Source: Streptomyces fradiae
GTDB taxonomy: Bacteria; Actinomycetota; Actinomycetes; Streptomycetales; Streptomycetaceae
Direction: 5' to 3'
Assembly: GCF_041270065.1 (NCBI RefSeq)
Contig: NZ_CP065958.1
Location: 6,572,001-6,636,000, forward strand
DNA: 64,000 bases
The notes below the pieces were generated by a model. It ran no database searches and had not been told where the DNA came from. It saw nothing but the letters and a program-made list of their open reading frames with translations. Positions 35,783 through 43,828 of this stretch are shown here, piece after piece; position 1 is the first letter of the stretch, and every line of letters begins with the position of its first letter. A program made the position numbers and the translations under genes.

Positions 35783-36367
35783 TTACGACTGAGCTCGCTC
35801 CCGTGCTGCGGGGAGGCGGCTCTGGAGCGTGCGGACGAGGGCCGCGGAGAACGCGTCCAGGTCGCCGGGCCGGCGGGAGGTGATGAGCGGGAAGCCGCCG
35901 CTGGTGTCGATGACGACCTGCCGGTCGTGCCAGCTGCCGCCGCCGTTCTCGACGTCGGTGCGCAGGGAGGGGTACGAGGTCACCTCGCGGCCCCGGACGA
36001 CCTCACTGTCGACGAGCAGCCACGGGCCGTGACAGATCGCGGCGACCGGCTTGCCGGCCTTGGCGAAGGCGCCGACCAGGCGCTGGGCGCTCCGGTCGGT
36101 GCGCAGCCGGTCGGCGTTGAGCGTGCCGCCGGGGACGACGACCGCGTCGTACTCCTGCGCCATGATCTCGCCCATGGCGGCGTCCGCGGCGACGACGGCG
36201 CCGGGCCGCCGGTCCGAGACCAGGGTCAGGATCGGAGCGACCCGCTGCGCGGCGACCGTGACGGCCGCGCCCGCCTCGCGCAGGGCCGCCACGGGCCGGG
36301 TGAGTTCGTCCTGCTCCACTCCGTAGTTGGTGGTGAGGACGAGGACGTTCATTCCGTCGAGGGTCAC
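35783..36367 (-). CDS. DJ-1/PfpI family (type 1 glutamine amidotransferase-like) protein
   Basis: The 194-residue protein has the nucleophile Cys in AICHGPWLL and the partner Glu region NYGVEQDEL near the start, as in PfpI-type proteases/deglycases. The GTG start at 36367 has AAGGAG nine bases upstream, and an internal ATG would lose conserved residues only marginally. A stress-related role fits its neighbours (universal stress protein, NmrA-like sensor). The exact activity is unproven for this family. Confidence 0.88.
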   Translation of the reverse strand: MTLDGMNVLVLTTNYGVEQDELTRPVAALREAGAAVTVAAQRVAPILTLVSDRRPGAVVAADAAMGEIMAQEYDAVVVPGGTLNADRLRTDRSAQRLVGAFAKAGKPVAAICHGPWLLVDSEVVRGREVTSYPSLRTDVENGGGSWHDRQVVIDTSGGFPLITSRRPGDLDAFSAALVRTLQSRLPAARERAQS

Positions 36368-36375
36368 GGCGATGT

Positions 36376-36450
36376 GCTCCTTCGGTGCCCCGGGTTCAGT
36401 GCCCCGGGGTTCAGTGCCCGAGCGTTCGGTGCCTCGGGGTTCAGTGGCCC
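36376..36450. repeat. Imperfect tandem repeat of a GTTCAGTGCCCCGG-like unit
   Basis: Four to five degenerate copies of a unit built on GTTCAGTGCCCCGGG occur between the DJ-1 gene start and the end of the small basic-protein gene. They cover its 3' flank and last codons. Slippage is the simplest origin, and the DJ-1 promoter must lie in or near it. Confidence 0.6.
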
Positions 36451-36764
36451 AGGGAACGCTTGAGTTCGGCCTTGTTCATGTGCGAACGGCCGTGGATGTT
36501 GCGCCGCTGCGCCTCCGCGTACAGCTGGTCGTAGGTCGGTCCCTGCGACCCGCTGTGCGAGCGCTGCCCGCCGCGCCGGGAGGACGACATGTCCTGCGTG
36601 GAACTCTTGCTCGCCGTCTCCGACTCGCCGGCCCTGGCCCGTTCCTTGTTCACGGTGCGCGCGGCGATCTCCTCCGCGCGCTTCCTGCTCTCGCCCCGTT
36701 GCAGGGCGCTCTGCTTGATGTGCTCGTACTGCCGCTCTCGCTTGGCACTCGATCCGCGGGGCAT
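36441..36764 (-). CDS. Small basic protein with C-terminal Rho-N/SAP-like segment
   Basis: The 107-residue, highly charged protein starts MPRGSSAKRERQYEHIKQSAL, has a helical Arg/Glu-rich middle (KRAEEIAARTVNKERA), a Ser/Gln linker, and a short C-terminal unit (YDQLYAEAQRRNIHGRSHMNKAEL) resembling Rho N-terminal or SAP-like nucleic-acid-binding motifs. Conserved actinobacterial proteins like this are often annotated plasmid stabilisation proteins, without proof. It follows the DJ-1 gene's promoter region on the same strand. Confidence 0.75.
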   Translation of the reverse strand: MPRGSSAKRERQYEHIKQSALQRGESRKRAEEIAARTVNKERARAGESETASKSSTQDMSSSRRGGQRSHSGSQGPTYDQLYAEAQRRNIHGRSHMNKAELKRSLGH

Positions 36765-37098
36765 GATCCGCTCCTCTCGCCACGTACGACCCTCACAACC
36801 CCCTCGCCCGGCCGCTGCCCGGGCCGCGCGGGTTCATGCGACCCGACGCGCTCAGGCCGTCCCGAACCGTGTTCCCCACCAGCTCGTCGGCACCCCTCGG
36901 GCGTCCCCTGTTACATCTTCACGGAATGGACACCATGTGTTGATCAGTCAGTCCATATGACTTCTCAGGGGCCTCGTGGCCGCATTAAGCTTGCTCTGCG
37001 TACCGGTCGACTCGCGGTGTGTGATGCAGGAGTGCCGCCGTGGGCGACCGGTCTCGCAATTCGTCATCGGATCCGTGCTTTAGGGAAATGGGTGACCC
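36765..37098. other. Intergenic region, 334 bp
   Basis: This region is a divergent promoter space between the small basic protein and the FHA fusion gene. It is noticeably less G+C-rich toward its centre. No convincing -35/-10 pair, hairpin or short gene was found. Confidence 0.5.
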
Positions 37099-39015
37099 AT
37101 GCCTCCTCGGCTCGTTGGCCATCAAGGCTCTCTGGCTGGACAGCAGTTCCCGATCGGCACCACCGCGGTAACCCTGGGTCGAAACAACGAGAACAGCATC
37201 GCGATATCCGGGGGCAACGTCTCACGGTTCCACGCCGAAGTGCGCCGCGAGGGTCACGGTTTCGTGCTGTACGACCGTGGCAGCAGTAATGGAACGCGGG
37301 TGAACGGGACGCGAGTGACCTCGCACGAGCTGCAGCCCGGAGATCTCATCGAGATCGGAACCGAGACGTTCCGTTTCGAGGCGGCCGACGCGCTGGAGAC
37401 CATCCTCGACCTCTCCGTGCTGCGGCCGCTCGCCACTCCCGAGAAGGCGCCGGCCGCGGGCCCGGTGCTGCGCGTCACGATTTCGGGCGGCGGTCCCGTC
37501 GGGCTGAGTTTCGCGCTGCTCCTGGAAGACCTCATGGGGCCTCGCGTGGCCATCACCGTGTACGACGGGCGGTGGACCCGGGACGGCGCGAAGGTCGTCT
37601 GGATGAGCGAGGGGCAGGGCAACGTCCGGCGGCAGCAGGTCGTCACGGTGCAGAGCCGGCAGTATCTGAACCTCCCCGAGGAGGTGCAGGAAAGGCTGTT
37701 CCGCGGCGACGCGTTCTCCGAGATGTGGCCGGTCGGCCCCGACTCCATCCGCGACCGCAATCCCCGGAACATGCGGATCGCCTACATCGAGGACACCCTC
37801 CTCGAAATGGCCAACGAGAAGCCTGACCGCATCCAGCTGATTCCCGCCGCATTCGATCCGGTCGAATACGAGGAGACGGCGGCCGAGGGTCATGTGCTCG
37901 CCATCTGCGAGGGCGGCCGTTCCCGGACCCGCGAGCATTTCGCCGACAAGTTCGGCAACGCCGACACGTCCATCTATTCGCTGCGCGGTCAACACATTCA
38001 GGATGTCGTCCTGGGTCTGCGCGTCAAGTCCACCCTGACGGATCCCATGACCGTGCTGCTGACCGTGGCGCAGAACCGCTTTCTCCTCAACTCCCTCCGT
38101 GGCGAGGGATTCCTGAACATGCGTCTCACCGACGCCGAGGCCGCGGAAGTCGTCGGCATCGACCCGGTCCGGCATGTCTTCGAGGAGTGCATCGCCTCGC
38201 GCCCGTGCGTCATGGGGCGGGACGACCACGGCGACTTCCAGTGCTCGACGCACAGCACGCTCTTTCTGCCCGCCATGGTCAGGGGTTCGGCCCTGTGGAA
38301 GCGGGTGCTGGAGGGCCTCGCGCTCTTCGGTGTCGCCGAGCGGGACCTGAGCGCGGTCACCGCCTTCCGGCTCGACATGGTGCAGCGGCCCCGGTTCACC
38401 ACCCGGCTGCACCCGGCCACCGCCACCACCCCGGGGACGTACGGGTTCCTGCTCGGCGACGCCGCCAACGCCATCCACTTCTGGCCCGGGCGCGGGCTCA
38501 ACAGCGGTCTGGGCTCGGCCATCTCGCTCGCCCGGTCCCTCAACGGCGCGTGGAGGGGCCGGCCGTTCCGGGACGCGGACTTCGCCCGCCACGAGGCGGC
38601 CATGTCCATGCTCCAGTACCGGCACAAGAGCCGCGCCTGGAACACGATGATCACCACCGACGAGAACGGCGTCAGCCGCGCGATCAAGGAGAAGATCGCC
38701 CAGAGCATCGAGGAGACGGAAGGCACGGAGGGGAAGGACGGGAAGGACCTCGACCGGACCGCCGACATCGAGGCGTTCCTGCAGCGCATGGGCGAGATCC
38801 GGGCCCGGCTGGCGCCACGCGTCCCCGGCATGCCCGACGACGCGACGCTCCGGAACCACCTGGAGACGCTCGGCTCGGCCACCCTGCGCACGCTCCTGGA
38901 CAGCGGGGCGTGGGACACCCTGATCGTCGGCGGCGAAGAGGTCGACATCGACATCTTCTACCGCCAGGACGCGCAGGCCACGAGCACCGCGCGAAAGTCC
39001 TCCGCCACGTCGTGA
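37099..39015 (+). CDS. FHA domain fused to an FAD-binding monooxygenase-like domain
   Basis: The 638-residue protein has an N-terminal FHA domain (about residues 10-95: VTLGRNNENSIAI, GNVSRFHAEV, DRGSSNGTRVNG). This is joined by a short linker to a flavoprotein domain from about residue 120, with a dinucleotide-binding motif (ISGGGPVGLSFALLLEDL) and a second flavin-contacting segment (FLLGDAANAIHFWPGRGLNSG). The last 100 residues are a charged helical tail. FHA domains bind phosphothreonine, so the enzyme may be targeted or controlled by a Ser/Thr kinase. The oxidised substrate is unknown, and no kinase gene is adjacent. Confidence 0.85.
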   Translation: MPPRLVGHQGSLAGQQFPIGTTAVTLGRNNENSIAISGGNVSRFHAEVRREGHGFVLYDRGSSNGTRVNGTRVTSHELQPGDLIEIGTETFRFEAADALETILDLSVLRPLATPEKAPAAGPVLRVTISGGGPVGLSFALLLEDLMGPRVAITVYDGRWTRDGAKVVWMSEGQGNVRRQQVVTVQSRQYLNLPEEVQERLFRGDAFSEMWPVGPDSIRDRNPRNMRIAYIEDTLLEMANEKPDRIQLIPAAFDPVEYEETAAEGHVLAICEGGRSRTREHFADKFGNADTSIYSLRGQHIQDVVLGLRVKSTLTDPMTVLLTVAQNRFLLNSLRGEGFLNMRLTDAEAAEVVGIDPVRHVFEECIASRPCVMGRDDHGDFQCSTHSTLFLPAMVRGSALWKRVLEGLALFGVAERDLSAVTAFRLDMVQRPRFTTRLHPATATTPGTYGFLLGDAANAIHFWPGRGLNSGLGSAISLARSLNGAWRGRPFRDADFARHEAAMSMLQYRHKSRAWNTMITTDENGVSRAIKEKIAQSIEETEGTEGKDGKDLDRTADIEAFLQRMGEIRARLAPRVPGMPDDATLRNHLETLGSATLRTLLDSGAWDTLIVGGEEVDIDIFYRQDAQATSTARKSSATS

Positions 39016-39026
39016 CGAGCCGTGCG

Positions 39027-39066
39027 CGCGCCGTCCGGAGCGGGGTCACTCGCGCCGGACGGCGCG
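39027..39066. terminator. Perfect 12-bp hairpin between the FHA fusion and pdxH
   Basis: The arms CGCGCCGTCCGG (39027-39038) and CCGGACGGCGCG (39055-39066) lie 11 bases beyond the stop of the FHA fusion gene and before the convergent pdxH stop. It is likely a shared terminator. Confidence 0.75.
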
Positions 39067-39110
39067 TTCGGCCTGTCCCGCCTGCCCCGCACGGTCAGCG
39101 TTCGGCGGCG

Positions 39111-39803
39111 TCAGGACCAGAGCCGGCGGCGCTGCCAGCCGGCGCCCTCCCGCTCGTACCGCAGCCGGGTGTGGAGGCGGGTGGCGGCGGCCTGCCAGAA
39201 CTCGACGGTGTCCGGGACGACGGTGCAGAGCGTCCAGGCGGGGTCGACGAGCTCCGGCTCCGCGTCGACCCTGGCGAGGCTGTCGCGCAGGGCACGGTCG
39301 CGTTCCTCCGGGTCGGCGAGGTAGCGGCTCTGGCGGCCGAGCAGGGCCTCGGCCCTGGCGGTGGCCGAGCGGGCGAGGAAGTCGGTGGCCGAGCGGTCGG
39401 CGGGCTCGGGCCGTACCGTGCCGCGGATACGGACCTGGCGGCCGAACTCCGCCCAGTAGAAGGTGAGCGCGGCGCGCGGGGTGCCGGCGAGCTGGACGCC
39501 CTTGGGGCTGCCGCCGTGCATCGCGAACTGGAAGCCCGAGGCGTCCACGTTCTTCAGGATGAGCACCCGGGCGTCGGGATCGCCGGCCTCGTCCACGGTG
39601 GACAGGGTCATGGCGTGCGGGTCCGGGATGCCGGCCTTCACGGCCTCGGTCAGCCAGGCCAGGAACGGTTCCGAGGGCTCGGCCGGTGCCTCGTCCGGCG
39701 CGAAGTCGGGCAAGGGCCGGGCGAACACCTCGATGCCGCGCAGCCAGTCCCGCACAGCGGAGGCGTCGTGCCCCGTCTCCGTCCCAGTCTCCCTCTCCGC
39801 CAT
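39111..39803 (-). CDS. pdxH: Pyridoxamine 5'-phosphate oxidase
   Basis: The 230-residue FMN enzyme shows the PdxH pattern: PHAMTLSTVDEAGDPDARVLILKNVD, FYWAEFGRQVRIRGTV, SRYLADPEER and the C-terminal RLHTRLRYER-GWQRRRLWS signature for PLP-site residues. It makes pyridoxal phosphate from pyridoxine/pyridoxamine phosphate. ATG 39803 is preferred over the ATG ten codons upstream because a purine-rich ribosome-site-like stretch precedes only the former. Several substitutions from the E. coli consensus suggest a PdxH-related paralogue cannot be excluded. Confidence 0.85.
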   Translation of the reverse strand: MAERETGTETGHDASAVRDWLRGIEVFARPLPDFAPDEAPAEPSEPFLAWLTEAVKAGIPDPHAMTLSTVDEAGDPDARVLILKNVDASGFQFAMHGGSPKGVQLAGTPRAALTFYWAEFGRQVRIRGTVRPEPADRSATDFLARSATARAEALLGRQSRYLADPEERDRALRDSLARVDAEPELVDPAWTLCTVVPDTVEFWQAAATRLHTRLRYEREGAGWQRRRLWS

Positions 39804-39846
39804 GTCGTCTCTCGCTTCCTTCCGGCTGATCATTACGGATGTCGGG

Positions 39847-40659
39847 TCACGGCTTCTGGAAGCCGGCGTCCTGGAGGATCTTCTGGCCCTCGGGCGAGGA
39901 CAGCCAGGCGACGAACGCGGCCGCGGCCTCGGTGTTCTCGGAGTCCTTGAGGGTGGCGGCCGGGTACTGGGCGACGGCGTTCTGCGCGTCGGGGATCTCG
40001 ACGGCGTCGACCTTGTCGGCGGCGCTCGCGGCGTCCGTCTTGTAGACGAGTCCGGCGTCCGCCTCGCCCAGCTCGACCTTGCTCAGCACGGCGCGCACGC
40101 TGGGCTCCTGGGAGACCGGCTTCACCGTGATCTTCTGCTTGTCGAGGATCTGCTGGCTGTACTTGCCGGCGGGCACCTCGGGGGCCGCGAGGACCACCTT
40201 GAGCTTGGGGTCGGCGAGGTCCTTCAGCTCGTCGACCTTGAGCGGGTTGCCCTCGCCGGTGGCGATGACCAGCCGGTTCTTGGCGATGATCGCGGGCGTG
40301 CCGGTGTCGGCCCTCACCTTGTCCATGCTCTTGGCGTCCGCGGTGACCAGCACGTCGGCGGGCGAGCCCTGCGACACCTGGGCGACGAGCTCCTGCGACC
40401 CGGCGAAGGAGAACGTGAGCTTCGTACCCGGGTGCGCCTTCTCGTACGCCGCGCCCGCCGTCTTGAACACGTCCGTCAGGGACGCGGCCGCGAGGACGGT
40501 CAGGTTCGCCCGGTGCGCGGCGCCCGCGGAGCCGGAGGCCGTGGACCCGTCGGCGTCCTTCGCGGTGCCGTCGCTCGCCGAGCAGGCCGCGAGCGGCACA
40601 AGGAGGGTCGCGGCGAGGGCGGCGGCAGCCGTACGGCGTCTGACGGGGGTGAGGGACAT
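39847..40659 (-). CDS. modA: Molybdate ABC transporter substrate-binding lipoprotein
   Basis: The 270-residue protein has a lipoprotein signal (LLVPLAACS, Cys about residue 27) followed by the ModA fold: TVLAAASLTDVF, FSFAGSQELVAQV, GSPADVLVTAD and GLVYKTDA. It captures molybdate (or tungstate) outside the cell. ATG 40659 follows GGAGAAG. No modB or modC follows: downstream is pdxH, so the permease and ATPase must be elsewhere or missing, or this is an orphan binding protein. Confidence 0.9.
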   Translation of the reverse strand: MSLTPVRRRTAAAALAATLLVPLAACSASDGTAKDADGSTASGSAGAAHRANLTVLAAASLTDVFKTAGAAYEKAHPGTKLTFSFAGSQELVAQVSQGSPADVLVTADAKSMDKVRADTGTPAIIAKNRLVIATGEGNPLKVDELKDLADPKLKVVLAAPEVPAGKYSQQILDKQKITVKPVSQEPSVRAVLSKVELGEADAGLVYKTDAASAADKVDAVEIPDAQNAVAQYPAATLKDSENTEAAAAFVAWLSSPEGQKILQDAGFQKP

Positions 40660-40834
40660 GGCTTCTCCACGACTCGTGAGCGACGAACGGTGACGCGGGG
40701 CTTGCATGTGCGACACCGTAGGGCGCCATCAGGCTCATCTGCAACAAGATCGTGGGACCCTCCATGGCGAATGCGAGGGGGGTTGGAGGAACCGACGAGC
40801 AGGGCGCCGAGCGGTCGGGAAGCCGTCGCGCCGC

Positions 40835-41035
40835 CTACAGCCAGTCCTTCTTCTTGAAGACCACGTACAGGCTCGTGCACACCACCGCCATCAGCACCAC
40901 GGCGAACGGATACCCGCCCGCCCAGTGCAGCTCGGGCATGTTGTCGAAGTTCATGCCGTAGATCGTTCCCACCAGCGTGGGCGCGAACAGGATGGCGGCC
41001 CAGGAGGAGATCTTCTTGAAGTCGTCGCCCTCAAT
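40835..41035 (-). pseudogene. corA: corA fragment: C-terminal 65 residues of a magnesium/cobalt transporter
   Basis: Reading leftward to a TAG at 40835-40837, the frame encodes ISSWAAILFAPTLVGTIYGMNF, with the diagnostic CorA GMN motif and both C-terminal membrane helices, ending in KKKDWL. The large cytoplasmic N-terminal part (about 250 residues) is absent: upstream of roughly 41035 homology fades and a stop appears in frame near 41105. The break coincides with the start of atypical DNA and an IS element, so an insertion or deletion destroyed this gene. Confidence 0.85.
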
Positions 41036-41288
41036 GCGCTGAGCTGCGTGGATCGTTGCATGAGCTGTGCTGACCTGCGAGTTTGCAGCTTTCCGGGGCT
41101 TTCACGGTGACACTGTCTTACGCAGTCGATTCTCCCCAGCCGCTCCCCAGGGCGGCTCATTCTCCCCAGATTCTCCCCAGCGGCAGTTGGTTTGGGGGCG
41201 GATCCGCGCTGGCCAGGGGCGGGTTTGGCGTGCCGCTCGCGTCGCGCAGCGTAGTCACCTCGCAAGTCGAAATCGATGGTGTCCCCCT
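41036..41288. repeat. Junction DNA with four CTCCCCAG copies
   Basis: No gene is recognised between the corA fragment and the IS element. The octamer CTCCCCAG occurs four times within 50 bp (41132, 41143, 41162 and 41173), three of them as TCTCCCCAG. This may be a remnant of a mobile-element end or simple slippage. Confidence 0.55.
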
Positions 41289-42338
41289 ACGAGCTCGTGC
41301 ACGGTAAGCGGTGAGACGTCGAGCCCGAGATGGTTGATCATGGTCGGGTAGTGGGGAACGCGACTCGTGCAGTGATCGTCAGCAACCGTCGAATCACGGG
41401 CCTGTCTGCCGATGTGATCGCTGAAATCGTTGCCGAGGTGGGGCCGTTGTGGCCTGAGCGTCACCAGGCCAAGCTGACCTCTCGGCCGCGGAAGCACGCT
41501 GTGGGCGCCGGTGCGAAGCACCGGCTAATGTTCGTCGACCGGCTCCTGGCCACGCTCGTGCACCTTCGCCACGGGGTCACCCACGATGTGCTGGCCTGCT
41601 GGTTCGCAGTCGACCGCTCCACCATCACCCGGGCCATCGGTGAGATACGACCCCTGCTCGCCGAGCGAGGGTGCACGATCAGCCCCGGCGTCCGGCTCCG
41701 GACGCTGGCCGAAGTCATCGACCACCTCGGCGCCAGTGGGCAGACCGGCATCATCGACGGCACCGAGATCCGGGTCCGTCGGCCGGCCGCTGGACACAAG
41801 GACCGCGACGTGTTCATCTCCGGGAAGAACAAGCAGAACGCCGTCAAAACCATGGTCCTCACCGACCAGAACGGAAGGGTCCTCTTCAGCAGCCCCGCCA
41901 GACCAGGCAGCTGCGCGGACATCACCCACGCCCGCCAGTTAGGGCTGGTCAAGCTCCTGGCCGAGGGGCCCGTGGTCGAGGTCCTTGCCGATGCCGGCTA
42001 CCAGGGGCTCGGCGCCCAGGCCGGCGGACGCGTGGTGACGCCACCGCACCGGAAGTTCAAGAAGGACGCCCCGGACTGGTACGAGGAGATGTACGAACGA
42101 CAGCGCAAGGCGCACTCCTCACGCCGCATCCGGGTCGAGCACGGCATCGCCCACCTCAAGAACTGGCGGGCTCTCGCCCGCCACCTCGGCCGTCGCGAGC
42201 ACATCAGCGACACCGTCCAGGCCGTCGCCGGCCTACTGTCCCACCAGCAGACCGCGGACCTGGACCCCCGACGACAGAGGTGAGGACCGGTCCCACCGAA
42301 GCCCGCGACGTCTCACCGCTTGCCGTGCACGAGCTCGT
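41289..42338 (+). mobile_element. IS5-like insertion sequence with 32-bp terminal inverted repeats
   Basis: The left end 41289-41320 and right end 42307-42338 are inverted copies with one mismatch in 32 (one starts ACGAGCTCGTGCACGG). They enclose a single transposase gene, giving an element of 1.05 kb. The outermost 10 bases are themselves palindromic, so the exact ends are ambiguous. A duplicated TA at 41288-41289 and 42339-42340 is a possible target duplication. It sits at the left edge of the island, beside truncated corA. Confidence 0.88.
41330..42283 (+). CDS. IS5-like transposase (DDE_Tnp_4 type)
   Basis: The 317-residue protein has an N-terminal HTH region (VTHDVLACWFAVDRSTITRAIGE) and a DDE catalytic core with IIDGTEIRVRRP (first Asp), LADAGYQGL (second Asp) and RRIRVEHGIAHLKNW (Glu). 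The frame is intact from ATG 41330 to a TGA just inside the right inverted repeat, so the element may still be active. Confidence 0.9.
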   Translation: MVDHGRVVGNATRAVIVSNRRITGLSADVIAEIVAEVGPLWPERHQAKLTSRPRKHAVGAGAKHRLMFVDRLLATLVHLRHGVTHDVLACWFAVDRSTITRAIGEIRPLLAERGCTISPGVRLRTLAEVIDHLGASGQTGIIDGTEIRVRRPAAGHKDRDVFISGKNKQNAVKTMVLTDQNGRVLFSSPARPGSCADITHARQLGLVKLLAEGPVVEVLADAGYQGLGAQAGGRVVTPPHRKFKKDAPDWYEEMYERQRKAHSSRRIRVEHGIAHLKNWRALARHLGRREHISDTVQAVAGLLSHQQTADLDPRRQR

Positions 42339-42395
42339 TAGATCAGATGCCCTCTCACGCCGGGCTGTGGTGCGCCCTCAGGGCCGCTCCAGTCC

Positions 42396-42822
42396 AGGTC
42401 AAGGGATTGCCCTGATTTCAGTTAGCTCCTGCCTTCCCTAATCTCTTGGTCACAGCCGAGCCAACTGCTGCCGAACGGCCCCCGCTAGCCGCCCCCAGAT
42501 GACGTTCTGCGGTCTTCTCCCCAACCTGGCTCGGTGGAAGGATCGCCATGTCCCACAAGCACCGCGTCGCGGCGGCCCTCGGCGCCGTGACGGTGGTGGC
42601 CAGCCAGTCCACCGCGGCCGCCGGCACCTCCTCCGCCCGGCCGGGCACCGGGTCACGGGCAATATAGGTGCCGACGTCCGTAGCGCGGCGATACGCACCG
42701 CCGACCGCGAGACCGAGGCCCTGGCTAAGTCGATCGGTTTCGGCACAGACGAGAAGCTGGCGGCCAAGAACGTGCTGGTAGACACCGGCGGCACCCGGCA
42801 CGACGACATCGCCAACGGCTGA
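42396..42822 (+). pseudogene. Decayed 5' copy of the M4 metalloprotease gene (with its leader)
   Basis: This stretch parallels 60922-61365 in order and orientation. It shares the AGGTCAAGGGA upstream block, the CACAGCCGAGCCAAC leader and GATGACGTTCTGCGG. It also shares the signal-peptide codons (ATG 42548, reading VVASQSTAA) and later RTADR and AAKNVLVD-GGTRH segments of the propeptide. A TAG at 42665 stops the first frame and the homology resumes in another frame, so a frameshift is present. The protease domain is missing altogether. It is a dead partial duplicate. Confidence 0.8.
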
Positions 42823-43512
42823 CCTGCCCCCGCCGCAACATCAGAATCCTGCTGTCGGGCCCGCCGAGGGGCGAGCCCGACGGCAGGGCTGCAGCATTCC
42901 CGCGAGGTTCCAGGGAAGGCGGCAGCCCTGCGGCTGGCACTCCACAGGTATGTCCGACTCTGGCCCACCTCGCTGCCTCAGCAGGACTCCGGCTGCGTAG
43001 GTCGAACTGGACCTCGGCAAGCGGTCTTCGGAGTTACGGGGCAGCCCTTAGGACGTCACCGCTCGACGATCCCGGAAGGAAGGACGAACAGACACAGAAC
43101 GCTCTGCCCAGCGGTCTGCTGCTGCCGAAAGCGCCTCGATCTCGCCGCCGCACGCCAGTCTCCGCAGACTGGATCCCGTCACCTATCGGCGGCGAACGCC
43201 CTTGTCGCTGCCCGGACCCCGAACAGACCAAGCCCTGTGCACCAGGAATACGGCTCATGGAGTGCACAGGCAGAAGGCAGACGTCATACGAAAGTTCAAC
43301 AACTCGCCCCAAGAGCTGCGGAAGTCCTCCTGTCCCAGTCGGCACCGCTTCGCTCGCCAGTGCCACGACCGCTCTTTGTTCCCTGAACCGTGGCACTGAA
43401 CCGCGCTCGACGTTGCGTCACGAGGCTGACCGGTAGGCAGCATCGACAGCTCGCTGCCCGCCTTTATCGGCATTCCGCCCATCGACCAACCTTGACCAGA
43501 GAAGCGATCAGC
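42823..43512. other. Non-coding or degenerate region, about 0.7 kb
   Basis: Codon bias is absent and no protein family is recognisable on either strand. A hairpin with 10-base arms and one mismatch lies at 42851-42884, just past the protease remnant. The lower G+C content and mixed codon use suggest decayed or foreign DNA. The promoter of the downstream biosynthetic operon may lie near the right end. Confidence 0.5.
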
Positions 43513-43812
43513 ATGGAGACGTCCGTCAGTACAACCGCCCTGCGCAACGCATCCAGATTCTCTCCGGGCACAGCAGCTCTCCCCTGCCGCACCGCGCTGA
43601 GCCTGCCATCGGACTATCCGATGATCGAGTGGAAGCGCCTGGGGAAGCACCTCTACCTGGTAACGGACTCTTCGAGCTGGTAGCTCGGCGACTTGCTCAT
43701 CTTCGGCCAGGACGCCTTTCTCGGACGTTACCGGCAGGCCATAGAGGAAACCCGCCTGGACTACCCGTTTTTCTGCATCGCTGCCTTGAAATACCCACCC
43801 CCCTTTTTTTTT
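43513..43812 (+). pseudogene. Broken ORF ahead of the operon, possibly a PLP-decarboxylase N-terminus
   Basis: From ATG 43513 the frame gives 56 residues ending HLYLVTDSSSW at a TAG (43681-43683). The same frame then continues as LGDLLIFGQDAFLGRYRQAI and DYPFFCIAALKYPP before a C6T9 tract at 43798-43812. The order 'Leu-rich strand, FxxDAF-RYR, then FF-x-LK' resembles the N-terminus of diaminopimelate/ornithine-decarboxylase-fold PLP enzymes. A nonsense codon plus truncation would then explain it. Alternatively the 56-codon ORF is a real small protein or leader peptide. Both readings are weak. Confidence 0.35.
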
Positions 43813-43828
43813 GCGATAGAGGTCCCGC

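Noticed and set aside
41132..41180. CTCCCCAG copies as a CRISPR-like array
   Set aside because: The repeats are 8-9 bp with spacers of 3-11 bp, far from CRISPR dimensions, and no cas gene is present.
43034..43650. Overlapping minus-strand ORFs of 120-131 codons in the gap before the operon
   Set aside because: They lack third-position G/C bias and any recognisable motif, and the region looks degenerate.
43513..43683. A 56-residue ORF as a RiPP precursor for the ATP-grasp enzymes
   Set aside because: The three ATP-grasps look like free amino-acid ligases, there is no leader/core pattern or repeat, and the same frame continues past the stop with decarboxylase-like sequence. It is kept only as an uncertain remnant or small ORF.
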